Assembly: GCF_032854445.1 (NCBI RefSeq)
Contig: NC_088295.1
Location: 63,533,249 to 63,597,248, forward strand
Length of the DNA: 64,000 bases
Direction of reading: 5' to 3'
Source: Liolophura sinensis
Lineage: Eukaryota > Mollusca > Polyplacophora > Chitonida > Chitonidae
The notes beneath the pieces were generated by a model, which was not told the origin of the DNA, searched no databases, and worked only from the letters and a program-made list of their open reading frames with translations. This document shows positions 34,581 through 47,935 of this stretch, piece after piece. How positions within the stretch are numbered: the stretch's first letter is position 1; every line of letters starts with the position of its first letter. A program made the translations under genes and the position numbers.

Positions 34581-34758
34581 TTCACGATAATATGGTGCTG
34601 ATAAAAATGGTATCTATGGTGCATCTATCTATTAAATATATACCATACTTTCCATGTCATTTTCACAAGTTCATGATAATATGGTGCTGATAAAAATGGT
34701 ATCTATGGTACATCTATCTATTAAATATATACCATACTTTCTATGTCATTTTCACCTA
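34581..34758. repeat. 89-bp direct repeat, 2 copies
   Basis: ttcacgataatatggtgctg at 34581 and ttcatgataatatggtgctg at 34670 begin two nearly identical 89-bp units. Recent tandem duplication. Confidence 0.88.
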
Positions 34759-35756
34759 TTACTGGTCATGGCAATAACATGTACATGTCAGTATATGATC
34801 AACAAATTTTTATAGATATACATGTATGTACATTTGTGGAGTGTAAAAATGTAATTCTTTTGGTAAATATTTTCATAATATACTGGTACTTAACTGCATA
34901 GTAAATTCCATATACCCTCTTCAGAAAATTAAAATTTATCACAAAAAATCACATTTTTATGAACTTCTGCCACCAAGTGAGTGGACATTAATCAGTGCTT
35001 GTATGCATCATTTCCTTCAATATGGTCTGAAACAGGCTAGTAGACAGAGAGGCATACTCGCTCATACAGTGAGAGAGGAAAGCCAACACGTACATACATA
35101 GAGCCGATCCCCATTCTGCAATCAATACTCTATAGATAGTACTTGGGTTCACAAAGCATCCACGACGCCGGATATCACACGGCCTTTACGGAAGCCCACA
35201 CGGAACTGATCCGAGACACCTGTATATTTAGTGAGCCATCAACCTGACACTTCTCAGCCCGTGCCAACATGCAGGTCTCAGCAACTATTTTGGCTACAAA
35301 ATGAAATGGTTTATAGTTTGATTTATAGACTGCATCGCTCACAGTGCCATGCATGAATATATAGAGATGATCCTCACATGATACAGTTCATAATGTGCTT
35401 TATATGCTATCATTCTCTGCCAACTTTTTAATAAGTGTGAACTGATAAAGATCACCAAAAGAAATATTTCATCATACAGAAAATGCTACATGGTGTTTTT
35501 TTTAACAACCTATTTTGAGAACCACATCAAATGGTACAAAGTGCATAACAACTTAGAGATCACAAAATGACACAATTCGTTATGATTAATACTGGTCATT
35601 TTGTGCAGACTTCTCCTCATATGGGTATATCTATTTAATTTTGATATGGTACAATGTCTTAGAACTTAACTAACATTAAATAAGCTGAGCTCTAGTTGCT
35701 AATTAATTTAATTGTGGGTCACCATTATATCTACATTCACTTACATGTATGTATAG

Positions 35757-35935
35757 ATTTTATTTATTTATTCAATTGATGATATATGCCATAATGAAGA
35801 ATACTTCACTCCTACGATGGCTGATTATATGATTATGGTACATGGGAGGAAACTGGGCAGAGCCCGGGGGAACCCATGACCGAGTGCACGTTCCCACGCA
35901 TGTATGACCGGAGAGGAACCCAGCATGTGTACGTA
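35757..35935 (-). mobile_element. SINE copy, minus orientation
   Basis: ttttatttatttattcaatt, ataatgaagaatacttcact, catgggaggaaactgggcag and agcccgggggaacccatgac match the reverse complement of the SINE body at 37766. The head is lost. Confidence 0.75.
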
Positions 35936-37185
35936 TAAAAGCTAATCTCAGAGACTGAAGCGTAACACATAGATGGTAAACTACATTATCCTTGATACAA
36001 CTACAAAAATCTCTCTCCTCAGCTAAGAATCAATTATTTTTGTTTCCTACATGTGTATACATGTAATTACCAAATTAGTGCAGATGGAAATTGCTTACGA
36101 TTACCTCAATCATGTCAATGTCGAAGAACTGGACGCACTGATCCAATACCGACACAGTATTACTGTATGTATCCAGGCAAAATCTGTACATGTACACGTA
36201 ACTGTCGTTAATTTATCCATGTTTAAATATACACTGGTACCTGTAAATGAGGTTCAGATGTTAAGATTAATACACAGCGTTAACATGATGTAATACACAC
36301 AACTTCTGCACAAGTGTCTATACGGGCAGGCTGAGTACATGTATATGTATAACATAGAAATGGCTATTGACATTTTCAGAGAGTATATTTTTCCGAGCGT
36401 ATACTTATTATAGCTCCGTGGCACACCTAGCTACCTCCTCATGTACCTACTCAGTATCAGCCCACACACTAGCTATAATAGCTTCAGCCCCTGACCCTCT
36501 GACTCTGCTATTACATGGGTACTGTACATGTACCTAACACTGCGTCACTGCCAGAATAGTGTCATATGCGTCCATGTATAAGAACAAGTAGAGATACTGT
36601 AGATGGATACAATAACATTATGTCATATTACATATAGTGTTGTACAAAAACAGGCAAAACACTTACATATAGCCACATGTACAGTCTGCATGAACTGGCA
36701 CCATGCTTACATACAGTAAATATCTGGCTTAATATCATCCCAATGATACAGCGATGAGAAAAACGAATAATGGTCTCTATAGAAGCATACACTACATGTG
36801 TAGGTATATGCCAACATTTGCAGACGTGTGATGAATTACTTGAGCCTATATCTATTCTAATCACGATGTACATTTGCCAGTCTGGTTCAAAACACAATTT
36901 CAGCTTTATAACACCAGAAAAGCCACACAATGAAATGTGTTTTGTTATAATATATCAACCATTCCACTGAGTAGATACAGGGTATGTTTCATTTCTTTCC
37001 TGAATTAAAGCATTTCTTTTGTCACTATCGTACACACCGTCATACAAACCAACTTCACAAACCTGCAATGTGTTGACAAGCATACATATAAACAAATTAC
37101 TTCTCACACAGATTAGAGTTAACAAAACTATGATATAATTTCTGGCCAATTACAAAAAAGTGTAAATTCTATTTACATGAGCGAA

Positions 37186-37385
37186 NNNNNNNNNNNNNNN
37201 NNNNNNNNNNNNNNNNNNNNNNNNNNNNNNNNNNNNNNNNNNNNNNNNNNNNNNNNNNNNNNNNNNNNNNNNNNNNNNNNNNNNNNNNNNNNNNNNNNNN
37301 NNNNNNNNNNNNNNNNNNNNNNNNNNNNNNNNNNNNNNNNNNNNNNNNNNNNNNNNNNNNNNNNNNNNNNNNNNNNNNNNNNNNN
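37186..37385. other. Assembly gap of 200 N with duplicated flanks
   Basis: Exactly 200 N. The 21 bases before the gap (37165-37185) and the 21 after it (37386-37406) are the same except for one base, so the two contig ends probably overlap or lie in a tandem repeat. The true gap size is unknown. Confidence 0.95.
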
Positions 37386-37765
37386 AATTCTATTTACATG
37401 AGCAAAGACAATGACATCAAATCAGAAATTACACAATGGATGCCTCTGGTCCCATGTGCGTCAGTTTATAAATAAATAATAAAGGCAATATGGTGTTGGC
37501 ACTGGTATGTATGTACAAAATTTTCGTTAGCACAACTAAGAACTTTCAAGCAGGTGTATTAGAAGCTGTGACAGATGTTTCTGTACAATAGATCATAATC
37601 ACAGGTGTAAATTATTTACATGTACATTGTACATAACAACCAACACAACACATGGCCTTCTTAAAGCAGCACCCTGTAGACTACAGAGCTATTTCATAAT
37701 CTACATGTAGCTTCTCAAGAAAAAAAAAATTAATATAAATTTTTTTTTTTTTAAATAAAAAGTAG

Positions 37766-38042
37766 GGGGCCTCCGTGGCTCAGTCAGTTAGCGCGCTAGC
37801 GCAGTGTAATGACCTAGGAGCCTCTCATCAATACGGTCGCAGTGAGTTCAAGTCCAGCTCATGCTGGATTCCTCTCCGGCCATAAGTGGGAAGGTCTGTC
37901 AGCAACCTGCGGATGGCAGTGGGTTCCCCCCGGGCTGTGCCCGGTTTCCACCCACCATAATGCTGGCCACCATCATATAAGTGAAATATTCTTGAGTATG
38001 GCATAAAACAGCAATCAAATAAATCAAATAAATTAAATAAGA
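37766..38042 (+). mobile_element. Full-length tRNA-derived SINE
   Basis: The most complete copy in the window. The tRNA-like head has an A box (tggctcagtcag at 37776-37787) and a B box (gttcaagtcc at 37846-37855). A central body follows (tctgtcagcaacctgcggat, ccaccataatgctggccacc, gtgaaatattcttgagtatg) and then an aaat-type tail. It is probably transcribed by RNA polymerase III and moved by a LINE. Molluscan SINE families with shared central domains are known; I cannot say which family this is. Confidence 0.88.
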
Positions 38043-39507
38043 AGTATATTGAACATTTCTCATTACAATTGATGTTGATGTTCTCTCTTTGTTCCACTGT
38101 TCCATTTTAAACATTTTCTTTCTTATAAATATTTTATATTTCACCTGAAGTTTGCTATGTAAAAAATGTACATTCCAAAGCACACATGGCCTTAAACTAA
38201 TATTTTGGATACTAACACTTCACAAAAAAAAACAAAAAAACTCTTAAGTGGCTTTTTATAAGGGGGTTGAATCAATTAGAATCATGTGATTAGAAAAGAG
38301 CTAAGCTTGAGGTGAAATACGGTACTAGGGTATGTTATGTGTCAAAAAGCTCTGATATCAAACCCTTCAGCTTTTAGTACACCTGTTAAAAAGTGTGCCT
38401 CAGAAACTGTGAAACTGTCTAACCTGTGGCTAGTATCCTTTATCAAGTACAGTTCAATATCTCCATCATGTGTAACAAAGATAAAAACCCTACAACTTGA
38501 ACAACACGGGACATCGGCACTACACGATATCTCAGCCACATGTTCCATCATCTATCGATCAAGTCTGTTAAAACGGAGTTAATATTTCCATAATGTCTCA
38601 GCGCTAGCTGGGTTAACTATGGCAATAAAAACTGTGGAATATGCAGATTACATTCTGGGCTGCCACAGGCCCCTGCCCAAGCCTGGGAGCTTGGACAGAA
38701 GGCCTATGCAATATTGATGTATGCTTGGCTATATACTGGCACTGACCATGCACAAAGCCAAGTTCCTCTTGTGCTGCCAGGGTAGGCTGGCATGGCTTTA
38801 TACTGTAGCGTACTGTAAACCCTCATACATTCATAATGAACATGCCATGTCCTGCCTATGGCTACAGCCGTTTCTTTGATCTACTTATGAACCATTTGGA
38901 TACCTATATTAATAATCAAAGAATTAACCATCCAAAGTCTATACCTCAGACCTTTTATATTTCCCTTTCAGAACGTAACAAAGTGGCAATGTGTAAACCT
39001 ACCAGCATGTTTTTAGGTGGCTAAAAGACCTAGTAATAGTGACATACAAAATATCACACAACAAGTGTTAAAAACAAAAATGTTGCACACGGCTTTGTGA
39101 AATTGGGCCCAGATGTATTGATAATCTTCAGTAAAGAATCTAACTTTCATCATACCTGTTGAAATTGTGTAATTTAACCTTGAAAGAACACTTTTTAAAA
39201 TGTATATGTTTTTATTTTTAAAAAAAAAAACCTTAATAATACTTTAAAATAACAATTTATCAACATTATGGGCAGAAATATAGGCAGCTTAGAAATATGC
39301 TAATGACATGAGACTGGCTATAGTTATGTTGTGCCTGGAGTTGAAAGGTGTGTAATATTTGTTGTGTATGCTAATATAGTGTATTAACAGCTATATTACT
39401 GTGACTTCAACAGGATTATGGAACACAAAGGGCACCTTAACTTACAGCCTGTATGCATTATTTTGGTCCTGACTGTACTGAAACCTGCGCAAGTCTAAAA
39501 CTGAGGT

Positions 39508-39543
39508 GGGGGGTGGGAGGGAGGGGGTTTGGGGGCTTGGGGA
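39508..39543 (+). repeat. G-rich tract, quadruplex candidate
   Basis: Six runs of three or more G within 36 bases, with loops of one to three bases. Fits the four-run quadruplex rule without any mismatch. Confidence 0.75.
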
Positions 39544-39556
39544 GAAAATTTGAACA

Positions 39557-39576
39557 AAAAAAAAAAAAAAAAAAAA
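39557..39576 (+). repeat. Poly-A tract of about 20 bases
   Basis: Uninterrupted A run 14 bases after the G-rich tract. No retroelement body was recognised before it. Confidence 0.7.
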
Positions 39577-40305
39577 TCTATGACATCGTTTTTATTGTTA
39601 TTCTGATGTCTTTCAGTGATCACTTTATGCAATCATTCAAATCTGTCAACTTCCAGCCTAACACATTACAAATCCTACTTCAAATTTACAATGGCTCAAT
39701 ATAAAGAACCATTAAATACTGTATTAGCCGTATAATGTAAATGAGTATAGGCATACTGAGCCACACCACACACAATCACATCTGGAGGGCCCTTTATACT
39801 TACATTCTGCTAACAGCTAGGATAAGAACAAAATCTGGCTAATCAATAATCACAGATATTATGAATGAGGGCTAAAAGGCTCTGTCAGTTTGTATCAATA
39901 TTCTGGGTATTTAGCTACAAAGATCGTGACGTCTTCAATAGCGCCATCTGTCCTGGTGGGCTAAGATTGACTAACGAGATCCATAATCTGCAGCTGTGGC
40001 ATAGCTAGGCCCGATCCCTGATCCAGCGATACCTGTATGTCTTCTCTCAGCCATGTTTTATCTGATCTTTATATTGAACAGAACACAGGGGTTCCAGGTG
40101 TACTGAGGTCAACAACCCAGCCCAGGTCACTGCCAATATATATGTTTATTTAAACAATAAAATGTAAACATATCTTAAGCCTCATCATATCATGTGCACT
40201 ACATAAGTGTATGTCCACTTATTCTAACTGGCAACAGCCCAGCTTCATCAATCCTTCAGTCCGTAACATGGTAGGTAAAAATAAATCCTGATTAGGTCAT
40301 ACGTT

Positions 40306-40345
40306 GGGTGGGGTGGGGTGGGGTGGGGTGGGGTGAGGTGGGGAG
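40306..40345 (+). repeat. ggggt pentamer array, quadruplex candidate
   Basis: Seven ggggt-like pentamers in a row with one gaggt. It meets the quadruplex rule. About 800 bases from the G-rich tract at 39508. Confidence 0.8.
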
Positions 40346-42470
40346 GTTGTCCTCTTTCATAGATTATATTTCCCTTCGTCCCCTTTTTATATATATATTC
40401 TTGAAATTAAAAGAAAAAAAAAGTGGCTGAAATAGGTAATTACTTTTCACTACTTCAATTTCATGACATGATTACTACACACATCCACGTATTAAGATAC
40501 GGCTTATATGATATACTTTAGGACAATAAAGACAATAAGACGAGACATAATAAAATCATGAAATTTTTTTTATATTATTCAGCATTTATGGTACTTCATT
40601 TCAAGGATATAATAGTATGAAATTTAAAGAATCCTTGAAGTGAAACCAACATTCCTAAACACATGAATAATCTAAGTTTATAATAGCCTTTCATGGTTAC
40701 TGGGAAATACACAATGCCTGTAAACATTGGGAAAGACAGTTAATTTCAAACAGGTTGAACTGGGAATAATAGTCATACTACTTCATCAGTAGAGGAATGA
40801 TTATTTTCAAAATAAATGAAGATTATGTAAACTATTATTGTTGTACTGAGTTTGAAAAAATTAAACTAATGGTAGATATACTCTGAACATCCTTCCCACC
40901 GCTGTACATGTTCAAGCCGTACACCTACATGCATATATGTGCCTACGTGTCCACTTCACGGGACGCTGACGTGCTTATTCTTACATAATATACAAAGACA
41001 ATAATCATGATAAGGGAAATTCTCCTCAGACGGTATAAACCATGCAGTCATTACATACCACCCAAGCGTGGTGTCTGTAACTACAGGTATCTAAAAATGT
41101 TACATCAGCTATAATTCATGTTCTGTTTGGCATACGTGATATAACTGGAATTGGGTAATTATGTGGTAAGCCATAATGGCACAGTAAACAATATTTATAA
41201 TTTGCCAAGAAACACACTAATAAGCATTGGTGTAAAACATAAAGGATTTAGTAGGAAATGCTGTCAATAGGGAGAATGGAATTCTTCCTAACAGAGAGTG
41301 AAGGGTAACACAGAGAAGCTGATTTAGGTGCTAATTAGATGTGAGAATGGCTGAACACTGCTTCTGCGTCTTCTCCCTTTTTCCCAATATGGTCACCAGA
41401 GAGCCAGTCAGGCGCTCAGCTGTATGATACTTCCAAAACAAGGTTACTGACATACACCCAAACCCCAACAAAAAAATCCCTCACTTACCGTAGTCAGCAA
41501 AACAGACACAGTTGTAAATCCGTCCCAGTTAGATTAAATGGCCGACTATGCTGTTCAGACCAGCATTTTGGCTGGTTTAGTGTGATGGTTTTCCTTGGAT
41601 CTGACTGCCAGACACTCGACGCGTATCAAGCTGCCCCAGTTTTCACCATTAGTCCCGTTCGCTAAGTCTGTTGTCCGATCAATATACACTGAGGCATTCT
41701 GGGTAATGGATTTCTTCCAAAAGCCGATCAATAAAGCATCCGCTAGCCAAAGAGAGGCCATGCAGCCAGGATTCCAATGACACACTGGGACTGTGAAAAC
41801 CTTCTGTGCATTCAGAACTAACGCTATTGTGTTCTTTGCCAGACACCAGTTTGGGATGAAAGTGGGGGAGCAATTCCACATGTAAAACATAACTGAATGA
41901 GCAGAGATAATCATATTATGTAATCTGTCACATATATACATACACTAGAAAGGTCATATAGAATACACTACATGGGCCAATAAACCATGAGTATAGCTCG
42001 TCAAGGTCGCATCAATGCTTCGAAAGAGTGAAGTCAATATCTGCAGAAACCAGACAAGCATCTAATAGAACTTCGCGGTCACCTCGTTAGTGAAATGCAT
42101 CTAGCCCAACAGTGCCAGCTCCGTTCAGCCAGGTTCTAAAGCATGTAAAATCAATATAACATCCCGTATTTCCACTGATTACACTTAAAGAGATTACTTT
42201 GCTGTAGAAGTCTATTACAGCACACTTCAACAGAATCCTGCGTCTAAAGCTTACTAAATTCCACAACATGCACGAGGACAAGGGCTTTCATTCTACGAGA
42301 ACAAGAACTTTGAAGGACAGGATTTATAAGATGGTCCAGTTCATACATCAAAAACACGAACCTGTCTTCCGGATTAAAAGTCTGAAAACGCATCCATAAG
42401 CAAACTGATCAGTTCTACCAGAGAAATCCACAATCTGCAGTTCAAACACTGTATATATTCACCATCTGAT

Positions 42471-42560
42471 GGATTTGATCGGTGTTTTACGCCATACTCA
42501 AGAATATTTCATGTACACGATGGCCTTATGGTGGGAGGAAACATGGCTGAGTCAGCCAGA
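42471..42560 (-). mobile_element. SINE 3' fragment, minus orientation
   Basis: ttgatcggtgttttacgcca, tactcaagaatatttcatgt and tatggtgggaggaaacatgg match the complement of the SINE 3' end. Head absent. Confidence 0.75.
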
Positions 42561-43253
42561 ATATTCATCATTTGCCCCTGGACACTTGAGTGACAATATA
42601 AATTTCTACTGATGTACATAAGTTACCATGTTTGAGATACTGTTTGAGTGATCCAAAGCTATACACATTTTTCTCTCTTTTCTGTAGTATTTATGACGCA
42701 CGTTCTAGTTCTGTGTACATGTGCTCTGTGCATACTCGTATATGTACACTGCTATAGCAGAAAACGGTGTGTTTCACTCCAATGTGGGACTTTTGTGTAG
42801 CCTGTCTCCCATTAGTTATTACTGTCTACGTAGATTCTTCAACGGGAACGTAGTTGAGTGATGGCTTTATGCATACTATTTACATGTACACAATTAGATC
42901 TTCCCACCATTCCACAACATTGGTGACAAATGAAAAAATTAGCATGTACCTCTTGTATGAAACAAGACAAGACAGTACATATAAGGGTAGCGTTTGATTT
43001 GAATGATAACACAAACTGAGGAATAGACACTGAAAACCACTGGCAATGACGACATCAGCAATTAAGTGCGTGCACATGCAGTATAATTAAACCTACCATA
43101 ACTGTCATTTTAACACATACTACAATGTAAATTTTCAGTAGACTCATGGAAGCCTATAATAATTAACTCCATCTAAATTGATATGGAAGAGTCTACACTG
43201 CTAGATAAGCCTGCCAGAAATCTGACATGTCTGGTACTGTATTATTATCAGTG

Positions 43254-43260
<7 letters not shown>

Positions 43261-43315
<55 letters not shown>
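43261..43315. repeat. (AT)n microsatellite, about 55 bp
   Basis: Perfect AT dinucleotide run. It creates short Ile-Tyr open frames on both strands that are not genes. Confidence 0.97.
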
Positions 43316-43318
<3 letters not shown>

Positions 43319-45827
43319 ACAGGGAAAAGGGCCCAATGTATGTCCATACACATGTCCTACCCCCCACCACAACAGATGGGTTATCACCTTACATGTACAC
43401 TAATGAGCTACAGGAACTGTGAAGTAATGACCACTGCCATGGAAACCTATGTCCACTGTATAGTCCTCTCTCAGCATCTGAGCTCTTCTGACAGCCTCAG
43501 TGACTGTAGTGGAGACATTAGCTGCCACATCTTGTAACTCTCTAATGCATTGTAAAAAGGTGTATTTATGATTATCAACAATATCAAATATAACTTTTCT
43601 ATGACATACAATGAGAAGGCCCATATGTAATACGGCTGAATAGATCCTTTTTTTTTTTATAATTAGGATAAACATATTTCAGAAAATATCTGGGATCATT
43701 TGGGCAAAATGATACAGCGTTCTTGCGAAAAGTTTAGCTAAAGAAAAGTTTTTTTCAGCTAAAGTGTAATTGCTTAGCTGAGTAATTTAAGTTGTTAATT
43801 TGGCGTATATGTCTTAGGTTTAATCCAGAAACACTTCATAATGGACTCAGCCAAAAAATACTGAATAAAGCAATTTTCTGATCTTTACTTGTAAGTTTTT
43901 AGAAGCCAGATCCAGGCATTTATATATTGATTTTCAAACCATAACGGAAAAATAGGCTATGAAATCTGCCATTCTACACCAAATTTATAGTCAATAAAGT
44001 ATGAATATTAAGCACAGATGACATTCACACTTGCTCTTGCTGTCACACTCCCGGCTATGGTATGCAGTGCTCCTGATTTAATGATACGTGTATATGACTA
44101 ACATAATTTACATAACCACATTTTTTCCCACCCCTTTCAATATGTTTAACAGATCGCCACTGTATCCTTGAAGTTAAAACTTCTTGACTAAATAAATTAA
44201 ATTAAAAAAATAATTTACATATATCAGGTTGCAACTAAAAAACATGCAGTGGTGCGGTATGCAAAGATAAAGATTTTGTCATATGCAACTTCACATGCAG
44301 TTTTTTAAATGAAAATAAAATTAAAATGACTGGCCTCCATTTAAGTGGAACTATGGAAGTTCCTGTGTTTCACACATTTTTTGACGACTGGTTTATTTGA
44401 ACAAAGAAACATAGAGATGTACGAGTTGACTCATGTGTGCTGGTGTGTTTATGCCTAGATATATTTTTAATAAAGAATAATTAATATATGCATCAATAAA
44501 TTAATTGGAGCACAAAATATACTCTATAACCCCTAACAACACATACTGCACATGTAAATACATGTACTACATTATTAATAGTCGTACTAAAGAACACAAA
44601 ACATTCATCAATATACATAAATGTTTACCGTCAATTAACCCTCTCATCATGTTAAAACCATCATTTACTCTAGACTGAATACTTTAATAATAGGGGTCAG
44701 GTTCGGGGTCAAATTCCTGTTAGCTGTCAGTGTATAATGTGTATATCATAATGTCCATGCCATCACTGTACATTAAAACAGTTAACATTAAGTGAGTAAT
44801 GTTTATAACATGTCACTGTAAAACTACGTGTATCATTAATGCTGCACTGGGTCAAATTTGAACTGCAGAGCGTTGGTGTGTAATTATCAATTAAATGTCA
44901 TTAATTCGAGTCATTTTGTGAGGACATGTCCAACAGCCAGTAATGAGAAGTAAACAGACATTAGTCACCAGCATAAACACACACAATCAGCTCACACATG
45001 TATATATATGAACATCTGCATGTACACACAATGTAGAAAATAACAGTTCAGACACATTTCTTTCAGGTTATGACAAACCTGAGTTAAGTCATATTAAGAA
45101 TTTATTAAAGGGACATAATTATACTTCAGCTAATTCTTTTACATGTACTGTGATACCAGAGTGTTGTTAAACATTTCAAAGCCTACTTTAAATTTATCAC
45201 AATATATATTATTATTACTGCTTTCTTAATTTATTTATTTATTCATTTTCTATCAATATAACCTATGTTTAATGAGCAGAAACAATTAAAATTAGACAGT
45301 ATCAGGGCACACCCTGACATATCATATACCTACACGTCATTAATCTTCAACTTTGCCATCAGTGATGAAATTTTAAATTTTGTACTTGTACCCATTGTAC
45401 ATGTCCACTATATGTATCCGTAGACCTTCAAATTACAGGCCTTGAGATAATAAAATGCAGTTTTGGGAATAATTTTGTCATCTTGCAATATGTCCTTGGA
45501 GAATCAATACAGGTATGGAACCTCAAGGTTGGGAGCCTGATGGAAGTTGGGAGTTTATTGAATAAGTGCCTTAATAACGCCATCACATTTGTCACTTATG
45601 TGACAGTAGTCTGGTTTGTATGTGAAGGTAACCAGAGTGCCTGCCGTGAACCATCACTCTAATAACACCAGATACCTGAAGAATTGTGCATTAGAAGCAT
45701 TTTATTGGGAGTAACCTGACCAACCTTCAAAAAAAAAACCAAAAAAAAAAAACAAACGGGCATTACCTTAAAGTTTTTACTATACCTCTGATGGAACTTC
45801 CTTCTGTTTTCGTCTCTCAATGTTAAT

Positions 45828-46066
45828 TACCCTAAATGACCATAAATTTCATCCATGACTAGCCTGCCCATTATTCCTGATTTTGAGAGTTCCAAGTAAC
45901 TGATTTGAGAAAAGATGTTTTGAGGTTTGCTTGGAGCTTGGGATGATATTCTACTGGCAAATCGTAAATTTCAACACCAAAAAGTAGCATTTTAATTGTG
46001 TCATTTTTTTTTGGCCTCCCCAAAATGCACTTTTATGAGTGAAATTTTGGGTCATTCATGGTAACT
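45828..46066. mobile_element. MITE family 2, copy 2
   Basis: About 239 bp. Left end ttaccctaaatgaccataaa and the reverse complement of the right end, ttaccatgaatgacccaaaa, form an inverted repeat of roughly 25 bp. TTAA occurs just outside both ends, a possible target duplication. Interior includes atgttttgaggtttgcttgg, which matches copy 1 in reverse. Confidence 0.65.
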
Positions 46067-46984
46067 TAAAATCCCAATCTTTTTCAATGGCCAGTATAAG
46101 AAAATAGATTTCCCTACTGACCTACTTTATTTTGTCTGGCAGGGTCGTGTGCCCTCCCCACTCCCCCCCCCCCCTTGACAAAGGGATTTTTTTTATGGAT
46201 TTCCTGAAAAAGCTCTTGACTTTAAGCAAAAGACAAGCTGGCAATTGTTGAATTTGTGCATGTGACACCTGTGATAACACTGGCCTGAAGCTAAAGGGGT
46301 GCAGAGAGATGAAGGCTTTAGTCAAATGAGCTAACGAGCCAGCCTTGCATTTGATTTAAATAAATTTAAACCCTATTTGACAGCTCCACCATTAGCCCTG
46401 TGTTTAACAGACTCAATAATGTAGCAATATGTAGATTTTATAGGTAATATGATTGCTGGTGACTGTTAAGGCCATATGTATACTTTGATCTTATTTTTAT
46501 GAGATGGAATTTTCAGCCCCACCAGGACCAAAAGCCATTAATATCCCTAGATTTAACAACAGTCCACTGCTTCCTTATGGGTCAGTCTGTTCCTCTGTAC
46601 ACGTAGGTTTCCAGCACGATGTATGTTATGCCATGGGATTAAAGAAACCAGAAGCTGCATGTTCGAAATACCCCCTTTTCATTCCCCCAACATTTGCAAA
46701 TACAACAGAGAGCAAAGAAAACCTTAAAAGACATAGCATGACGTTCTGTTGCTTAGTTTGGCTCCTTATAGATTGTTTCATGGGCCATTCTTTGTGTGCA
46801 GAAAAACTTAAGTTTTAGTATCACAAGTAATTCTGAAAATGGATTTTTTCAGGCCATAGTTTAGGTGAAATTAAAGAAATTAATTAAGCTATAACCATTG
46901 AAGGAAACTGAGGACTGAAGGAAACTACAGTCAATGGAGAAACTCAGGGCCAACCATTGTGAGAAACAATTAAAGGATCAACTA

Positions 46985-47289
46985 TAATCATCTAGATAGA
47001 CCGAGGGTCAACTACAACCACTGAGGGACAACTACAACCACTGTGAGTCAACTACAACCACTGTGAGTCAACTACAACCACTGAGGGACAACTACAACCA
47101 CTGAGGGACAACTAGAACCACTGTGAGTCAACTACAACCACTGTGAGTCAACTACAACCATTGAGGGACAACTACAACCACTGAGAGTCAACTACAAGCA
47201 CTGAGGGACAACTACAACCACTGAGACTCAACTACAACCACTGAGGGACAACTACAACCACTGAGAGTTAACTACAACCACTGAGGAAA
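46985..47289. repeat. Minisatellite, 20-bp unit, about 15 copies
   Basis: Units gagtcaactacaaccactgt and gagggacaactacaaccact alternate in small runs. Borders the related 30-bp array that follows. Confidence 0.9.
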
Positions 47290-47935
47290 ACTGCCTGTCA
47301 CTACAATCAGATAGGGAAACTGATGATCAACTACAATCAGTTATGGAAACTGAGAGGGTTAACTCCATTCAGGCAGGGCAACTGAGGGTCAACTACAATC
47401 AGACAGGGCTGAGGGTCAACTACAATCAGTGATGGCAACTGAGGGTCAACTACAATCAGATAGGGCAACCGAGGGTCAACTACAATCAGATAGGGCGACT
47501 GAAAGTCGACTACAATCAGTTAAGGAAACTGAAGGTTAAGTACAATCAGTTAAGGAAACTGATGGTCAACTACAATCAGTTATGGAAACTGAGGGTCAAC
47601 TACAATCAGATAGGGCAACGGAGGGTCAACTACAATCAGTTTAAGGAAACTGAAGGTCAAGTACAATCAGTTATGGAAACTGAGGGTCAACTAGAATCAG
47701 ATAGAACAACCGAGGGTCCACTACAATTAGACAGGGAAACTGATGGTCAACTACAATCCGTTATGGAAAATGAGGGTCAACTACAATCAGTTAAGGAAAC
47801 CAAAGGTCAAATACAATCAGTTAAGTAAAATGAGGTTCAACTACAATCAGTTAAAAAAACTGAGGGTCAAGTTCAATATGTTAAGGAAATGAGGGTCAAC
47901 TACAATCTTTTAAATGAGGCCAAGTACAATCAGTG
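47290..47935. repeat. Minisatellite, 30-bp unit, about 21 copies
   Basis: Units read ctacaatcagatagggcaac then tgagggtcaa, with many substitutions. The core gggtcaactacaa is shared with the 20-bp array, so one array probably grew from the other. As 30 is a multiple of three, one plus frame stays open for 88 codons (47562-47828); this looks like a repeat artefact. Confidence 0.9.

Noticed and set aside
37766-37860. Stand-alone tRNA gene
   Set aside because: A and B boxes are present, but the tRNA-like part does not fold as a clean cloverleaf by eye and is joined to a SINE body and tail.
41555-41941. 128-codon minus-strand open frame
   Set aside because: No recognised domain and no low-redundancy conserved motif; a plus frame overlaps it. 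A strong-looking minus donor nearby (cg then gtaagtgagg near 41488) could mark a non-coding exon, but I found no matching acceptor.
46504-46818. 104-codon plus-strand open frame
   Set aside because: No family resemblance, no splice partners and ordinary AT-rich context.
47562-47828. 88-codon open frame of ten-residue repeats
   Set aside because: Produced by a 30-bp minisatellite; no flanking coding signal.
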